From Dasypus novemcinctus (Eukaryota; Chordata; Mammalia; Cingulata; Dasypodidae), in NCBI RefSeq assembly GCF_030445035.2, contig NC_080677.1, positions 23,385,513 to 23,449,512 on the forward strand: a stretch of DNA of 64,000 bases. The letters are read 5' to 3'. Shown in pieces: positions 59,336 through 64,000 of the stretch (its first letter is position 1; each line of letters starts with the position of its first letter). The notes below the pieces were generated by a model. That model did no database searches, was not told the DNA's origin, and saw only the letters and a program-made list of their open reading frames with translations. The translations under genes and the position numbers were made by a program.

Positions 59336-61222
59336 AAATCATTATATAAAAGCACCTAGCATACCCCACAGTTGTAAACAGCACTCTTCTAATGGTAAGG
59401 GGCTTTGCCTTCATCCTGGAGTGATTTTAGCTACAAATTATCTGTGAAATGCTGCCATTTCATAGTTTTGCATTGGGTTACATCAAGGGTGTGAAACATA
59501 AATCTTTGCAGGGAGATAAACTTTTGTATTCATTTGAGAATGAATGTTTCGAAGACCATGCAGAAGAAGTTGTCTTATTACTCTTTAAAGTGTGGAATTT
59601 AACAAGTTTTCCTGGTCAAAGCTGGCATGCCATTTCTGAGACAAAACTAGTTCTCAGGTCCTAGGGAGTCATGAACAGTAACCCCTGTCCCCCCCACCAA
59701 AAAGAAACTAAGATGGTGAAAAAATGTGAATTCAGCCAGTATTTTTCTCCAGAGCATTGACCTATTTTTGGAAGTTATGGAATGATTTAAAAATTGTTAT
59801 GCATGTTTTTGGAAATATTTTTCAGGATCATATAAAATGTACAAAATCTGTATCTTTGGAGTGCTGAAGGCCTAGAATCAAATGGTTTTCTAGTGGACAG
59901 TAATTGAAGTACTCAACTTAGCTGTCAGTCCCCCCTTCATGACCTTTGTCAAACTAATCAGTTATTCTGCCAATCCTCAGTCTGGGTTCAGAATCCTTCT
60001 CTACACAGTTCACTAAGAAGCTACTATCAACCTAAAGAAATTGCTGTAGTTATTAGGGAGGGAAATGGGGAGGGGACAGTAGAGAGAGTGACCAGAAAGG
60101 ATGAGGTTATCCTTAAGAACAGCTCAGTGGGGAAGTAGGTATCTATGGGTAAGGGTGAGGCAGGCTCTTAAGTCTAATAGTATCAAGTCCATCTTATTTC
60201 CTAAGCACAGTCTTTTCCCCTAGCGGCCGAGCTGAAAGAGTCCCAGCCAGGCCTGAGGAAAGGCACTGGTTGGGGAACTAACGAGCACATAATTTGGGGA
60301 AATGTGAAGAAAACTTGCCAAAGACTGAGCAAAGGAGGAATAATGTCAAATTACTGGTTGCTATTTTGCCTCAGAACCCAGAAATGGCCCTGGACTACTT
60401 TGATACAGCAGCTCACATACTTACCCTCACTTGCTTCTTCTGTTTTTGCCTGAGATATAAGCTGGCTGTGAAGCCAATCTCTAGATGGTGAGCTGAGAGA
60501 ACACAGGCTCAGGCACAATAGAAAGGTTCAGCAGATGACTGCTCTATTACTTACACAGCCCCAAGGGTCCAAACGCGCTGGGGAAGCACCGTCAGGGCCG
60601 GTCATGGGGCCAAACTGCTCACGCCAGGGTTGGTGGATGGCAGCTCCACACGCCCCACTTTGCATAGGAGGAGAGAGACAACTCTGTTTGAGGGGTAAGT
60701 ATTTATCCACCCCTAGGGGAGGAGGCCCTGCTGCTGAGAATTCCTGACCTGAGGAGCATTTGGGGCTCCTCGTTCCTCATTTCTGGTTTAAGGTGGCAGG
60801 CCTTTTTATTCACCTAACATGTCCTGAGGTTGTGGAATGGAAACAGACGGAAACGTTGTTCCACAGTAGAAAAGGGGGTGGGGAGGGTAGGTGGAGGCTG
60901 GGCGAAGGCTGCAGAGCATTTTTCTGTGAATTCCCCAGCACCAGCTGCGTGTGCAGGAAGGCCTGGGACACTGCCCTCACTATTTTGTCTTACGGTAAGT
61001 ATATCTGACTATTCTTTGTATTGTCTGTAATAGTGACTAGAGAACTGTTATAATAAAGTGTTTCTGTAGTTGAGCTAAGAATCCACATGCCTCTCTGTTT
61101 TTTTTCCCTTAGAGCCTATGTCCCCTCTTTAATAGCCTCTATAATATACTATTTATTGCGTATCAATTTTGTTGCTTAATAAGGTAGGAAGATAGGATCA
61201 GGAAATAAATAACTTTTTTAAA
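59336..61222. other. Unique sequence; GC-richer patch with two GTAAGT sites
   Basis: 60540-60990 is GC-richer and has strong donor-like sites: 'aggggtaagtatt' near 60690-60703 and 'cttacggtaagtatat' near 60990-61005. No frame with a known domain accompanies them, so this is at most a candidate non-coding exon region. Confidence 0.35.
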
Positions 61223-61234
61223 AAAACCTATTAG

Positions 61235-61593
61235 GGGGAAACGGACGTGGCCCAGTGGTTAGGGTGTCCGTCTACCACATGGGAGGCCCGCGGTTCAAGC
61301 CCCGGGCCTCCTTGACCCATGTGCAGATGGCCCATGCGCAGTGCTGATGCGTGCAAGGAGTGCTCTGCCACGCAGGGGTGTCCACCACGTAGGGGAGCCC
61401 CACGCGCAAGGAGTGCACCCCGTAAGGAGAGCCGCCCAGCGCGAAAGAAAGAGCAGCCTGCCCACACTTCCCGTGCCGCTGACGACAACAGAAGCGGACA
61501 AAGAAACAAGACGCAGCAAATAGACACAGAGAACAGACAACCGGGGGGAGGGGGGGAGTAATTAAATAAATAAATAAATCTTTAAAAAAAAAC
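61235..61593 (+). mobile_element. DAS-type SINE, long form, young, internal deletion
   Basis: Perfect 12-bp TSD (aaaacctattag at 61223-61234 and 61594-61605). A box tggcccagtgg at 61248-61258 and B box ggttcaagccc at 61292-61302 have tRNA-promoter spacing. CpG sites are well kept, so it is young. A central block of about 60 bases is missing. Confidence 0.97.
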
Positions 61594-61624
61594 AAAACCT
61601 ATTAGGTATGAATACCGTGTTCTG

Positions 61625-61785
61625 CCTACATTATTTCATGTAACCCTCCTTAAATCCTCTCAAGTAACTATGATTTTGTTTTACAGATAAGGAGACTAAG
61701 AGCTGCAGAAGTTCAATGATTTGCCCAATATCTCATGACTAATAAGTGGTAGAACTGTGTGATATAAATCTCAGATAGGATGGAT
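61625..61785 (-). mobile_element. MIR SINE
   Basis: 'ttttacagataaggagacta' and 'gatttgcccaatatctcatg' are antisense MIR. Confidence 0.85.
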
Positions 61786-62019
61786 TTCAGATGGCAACCA
61801 CTGCTGTATAATATGATAAATATATATAATAAATATTTCTGCAAAGTCATTTACAAAAAGTTAAGTATTTGCTTGCTTTTGGAAACATTCTTGCTCATTG
61901 ACAAACTTTCCTAAACAAAAAAATCGCTATACCTCAATTTCCTCATCTAAAGATTTGTTCACTCATTCTTCCGTTCACTTGTTCAGTTATTCATTGAACA
62001 TTTTATGAGTGCCTTTAAA
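61786..62019. other. AT-rich spacer
   Basis: Short (TATA)n near 61815-61830. 'attcattgaacattttatga' at about 61990 is a possible L2 scrap. Confidence 0.45.
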
Positions 62020-62367
62020 AAATTTTTGAAATAATTTCAAACTTACAAGGCAGATGCAACAAAACACAAAACCCACGAAGAGAACTCCAACATACCTGAC
62101 CCCTCCCCCAATTTTTTGCCACATTTGTGGTATCAACTCTCTCTCTCTCTCTTTCCCTCTCCATCCATTTATCACTCCATTTGTCTATCCATCTATTTAT
62201 TTATCAATTCACTTTCTAAACTTTTAAGTGTAGTTGTATGCATCATGTTTCTTAGATACCTAATACTTTCATGTGTATTTCCTAAGACCAAGGATATTAA
62301 CTTATGCAACCACTTAAGTGCAGTTATTCAGTTCAAGAAAGTTAACATTGATATAAAGCTTATAGTC
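62020..62367 (-). mobile_element. L1M 3' UTR fragment, cut by a retroviral LTR
   Basis: 'gaaataatttcaaacttaca', 'cccaattttttgccacattt' and 'agttaacattgatataaa' are antisense L1M tail. A (TC)n run lies at 62137-62160. The LTR interrupts the L1 text at 62368. Confidence 0.85.
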
Positions 62368-62408
62368 TGCGACGGTTTGCTCGGTCGGTAGAGGTGGGGT
62401 CTGGCTGC

Positions 62409-62523
62409 GGATGAGGGGTCCGTCCAGCTTTGGATGAGGGGTCGGTCCCGCTTGGGATGAGGGGTCGGTCCCACTTGGGATGAGGGGTCGGTCCGGCAGC
62501 AGACAAGGGGTCGGTCTCACAGG
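62409..62523. repeat. Five 23-bp tandem units in the LTR
   Basis: Units begin at 62409, 62432, 62455, 62478 and 62501. Four begin 'ggatgaggggtc' and the fifth 'agacaaggggtc'; units 2 and 3 differ by one base. Confidence 0.95.
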
Positions 62524-62700
62524 GGTTGCGCGGTTCGGCTGACGGGGTCGCCCGGCGAAGCCGGCGACGAGGGGGTCGCCCGGAGAAGCAGGCAATGAAC
62601 TGGGGACAAGGGAGGCCAGGCCCTTGTCGGGGGCTCTCAGGACTGGAGGGCGCACGGCAGAAGAACTACCGCGGAGACAAGGTAAACATGCAAGTCCAAC

Positions 62701-62752
62701 TTTATTGGGGGAGAGGCAACAGTTTTATAGGGGCTGGGGAAGGCTGATTGGT
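62701..62752 (-). promoter_or_regulatory. LTR core promoter and poly(A) signal
   Basis: In sense: CCAAT (62752), then CTATAAAAC (62731-62723), then AATAAA (62706-62701). A start site 25-30 bases after the TATA would fall at or just past the poly(A) signal, so the R region must be very short, as in betaretroviruses. Confidence 0.75.
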
Positions 62753-62805
62753 CGAAGCCACGCCCTGTTCTGATTGGTTGCCGGAGAAAGGTCAGTGGGC
62801 GGTAC

Positions 62806-63000
62806 TGGACAGGGGAGGGGTGGTGATTAGGGATTGGCTGTCGCTGTTGCTGGGGGAAGTGGCAGGGTTTAGTGATTGGTGGCTGCTGTTGCTGGGGTAG
62901 AGGGCAGACTTGAGTTTTCCGCCCACGCCTGGCTGTTGCTGCTGTCGGGGGGAGGGAAAAGGGCAGACTGGAATTTTCCGCCCTGCGCCTGCGCAGGGAG
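62806..63000. repeat. Imperfect repeats in U3
   Basis: Three imperfect units share 'attggctgtcgctgttgctg' or close forms (about 62832, 62874, 62930). The last two also share 'ttttccgccc'. They carry CCAAT-like sites and could be enhancer repeats. Confidence 0.75.
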
Positions 63001-63235
63001 AAAGAAGAAGAAGGCATCGTGTGGCGCTATCTGGGAGGAGGGGCGGCCCCGGAAGCATGGCTGCCGAGAAGGGGAGACCCGAGGGCACTCTGCGCCCATG
63101 CCGAGCTCCCTTCAGGGGTGGCGGTGGGCCCGACCAACCACCCTATTACGGGGGCAGCAGTTTGGAATAGGCCTACCGCGGCCGCCGCCCCCCGCCAGGT
63201 CAGCAAACCACACTTCAGCCTGAGGGGCAACCGCA

Positions 63236-63250
63236 TTTCCCCCTTCTTTT
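63236..63250 (-). promoter_or_regulatory. Retroviral polypurine tract
   Basis: In sense it reads AAAAGAAGGGGGAAA directly before the LTR start TG. This is the primer site for plus-strand DNA synthesis and fixes the LTR border. Confidence 0.85.
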
Positions 63251-63349
63251 CAAATAAGGGCCAGGATGGCAGCAGTAGCAAGTAGCCGAGGCCCAAGAGG
63301 CAGCAAGCAATGAGGGAAGCGGGGCTGAAGAGGAGGTGGGTATGACGGG

Positions 63350-64000
63350 GATACAAATGTACAATTTTGGGGGTGGTATCTTGCCGTTGCAAACAAGGGT
63401 GGCCAATGTCCAATTCTCGTTGATCTCAGTGGCTATAAGGTTCATCTGCTGTTAAAAGTCCAGAGTGGCAGCATGCTACAGGTAGTTGATCTCTCCTTGG
63501 CGGCGAAGAGCAGCAGAGGCAGACTGTGTGATGGTCTGGAGGATCACAGCTGTGAGGACAAGTCGCGTCAGGGCACCAGCGGCGGTGGTGGCGGCAGCGT
63601 CGGGAGTGGTGGAGATGTAGGCGAGGACAACAAGAAGGCCAAAGTCTCCACAGGCGCGAGAGAGGCCGATGTTAACGGGGTGGGCCGACATGGGGCGGCC
63701 CAATCTGCAACACAATGGGGGTTCAAGCAAAAAAAGGAGGGGGGCGGGGGACGAGAAATGACGCTTTGGATGGCTGAGAAGAGGAGTGAGGTCGAGACAG
63801 GAGGAAGCTCCGCAGAAGTATGGGGAGGCAAGAGTAGAAACGTTATTGGATGCTAGAAAGCAGGCCGTGGGCCGGGGAAAGCGGGTTGCGGGCCGTTTAG
63901 CGGGGCTGGAGCTGCTTGAGAGCGATGGCAGCATGGGGGGCCACGGTTACAGAAGACTTGGGGCACCTGCGGGAAGAGTGAGCAGGAAGAGGTTGGGCAG
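63350..64000 (-). pseudogene. env pseudogene: Decayed retroviral env, transmembrane end
   Basis: In sense (right to left) a hydrophobic, Ala/Leu-rich stretch at about 63560-63660 resembles a fusion peptide. It is followed by a heptad-like region rich in Leu, Gln and Ala (63390-63560) and then a single Cys with a short spacer, as in the Env transmembrane ectodomain. In-frame stops at about 63472 and 63447 break it, and later frames are lost. Its place upstream of the polypurine tract agrees with env. Further right (63680-64000) no motif is clear. The rest of the provirus lies beyond the window. Confidence 0.5.

Larger units (their letters stand above)
62368..63235 (-). mobile_element. Endogenous retrovirus 3' LTR (class II-like)
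   Basis: In sense it starts TGCGGTTGCCCC (63235 leftwards) and ends ...AAACCGTCGCA (62368); the two ends form an imperfect inverted repeat. The length is 868 bp. It has CCAAT boxes (for example 62747-62752), a TATA box (62730-62723) and an AATAAA (62706-62701) only 20 bases on. U5 carries a 23-bp tandem array. It is GC-rich with many CpG sites, unlike the rest of the window, which points to a recent insertion. The candidate 6-bp target on the left is 'atagtc'; its partner lies beyond the window. Confidence 0.85.

Noticed and set aside
62409-62523. CRISPR-like or coding repeat
   Set aside because: No spacers. The units lie in the transcribed leader of a retroviral LTR. Frames across them are incidental.

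Overview
This window is non-coding nuclear DNA from a placental mammal, almost certainly an armadillo (Xenarthra, Dasypodidae, most likely Dasypus). The main evidence is about 32 copies of tRNA-derived SINEs of the armadillo DAS type. Their heads read as a tRNA-Ala-like promoter (A box tggcccagtgg, B box ggttcaaaccc), they have A-rich tails, and many are flanked by clear target-site duplications (TSDs). Ancient mammal-wide repeats (MIR, L2, L1M tails, MaLR and MLT2 LTRs) fill much of the rest. I find no intact protein-coding gene. The open frames on both strands lie in repeats or look like chance.

Layout. 0-7 kb: DAS SINEs, a MaLR-like LTR, L2 and MIR pieces. 7.1-11.65 kb: an old minus-strand L1 tail broken by four SINEs and by two copies of one LTR family facing each other. 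12-14.4 kb: MIR and L2 remnants. 14.6-17.95 kb: a U6 snRNA pseudogene joined to an L1 tail, next to a minus-strand retroelement of about 3 kb with no recognisable ORF; two shorter relatives lie at 37.9 and 42.6 kb. 18-31 kb: L2, MIR, two MLT2-type LTRs, a multimeric SINE and unique sequence. 31.7-34.6 kb: stacked L1 tails, a MaLR LTR with TSD, and an ERV1-like LTR. 35-47 kb: mostly unique sequence with scattered SINEs. 47.3 kb: a second MaLR LTR with TSD. 48.7-57.4 kb: a nearly full-length, dead, minus-strand L1 with 5'UTR, ORF1 and ORF2 remnants, carrying eight SINEs and a solo LTR. 57.4-62.3 kb: two young DAS SINEs plus L2, MIR and L1M fragments. 62.37-64.0 kb: the 3' LTR, polypurine tract and decayed env end of a minus-strand endogenous retrovirus that runs off the right edge.

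What worked together here was mobilisation, not a pathway. L1-type enzymes supplied the machinery that inserted the SINEs, the U6 chimera and probably the ORF-less 3-kb family. The items most worth a second look are that 3-kb family, the U6/L1 chimera, the facing LTR pair, the right-edge LTR with 23-bp repeats and a compact TATA/poly(A) layout, repeated SINE insertion into the same target, and a perfect 18-bp hairpin inside the dead L1. Family names rest on recognition by eye, not on a RepeatMasker run.
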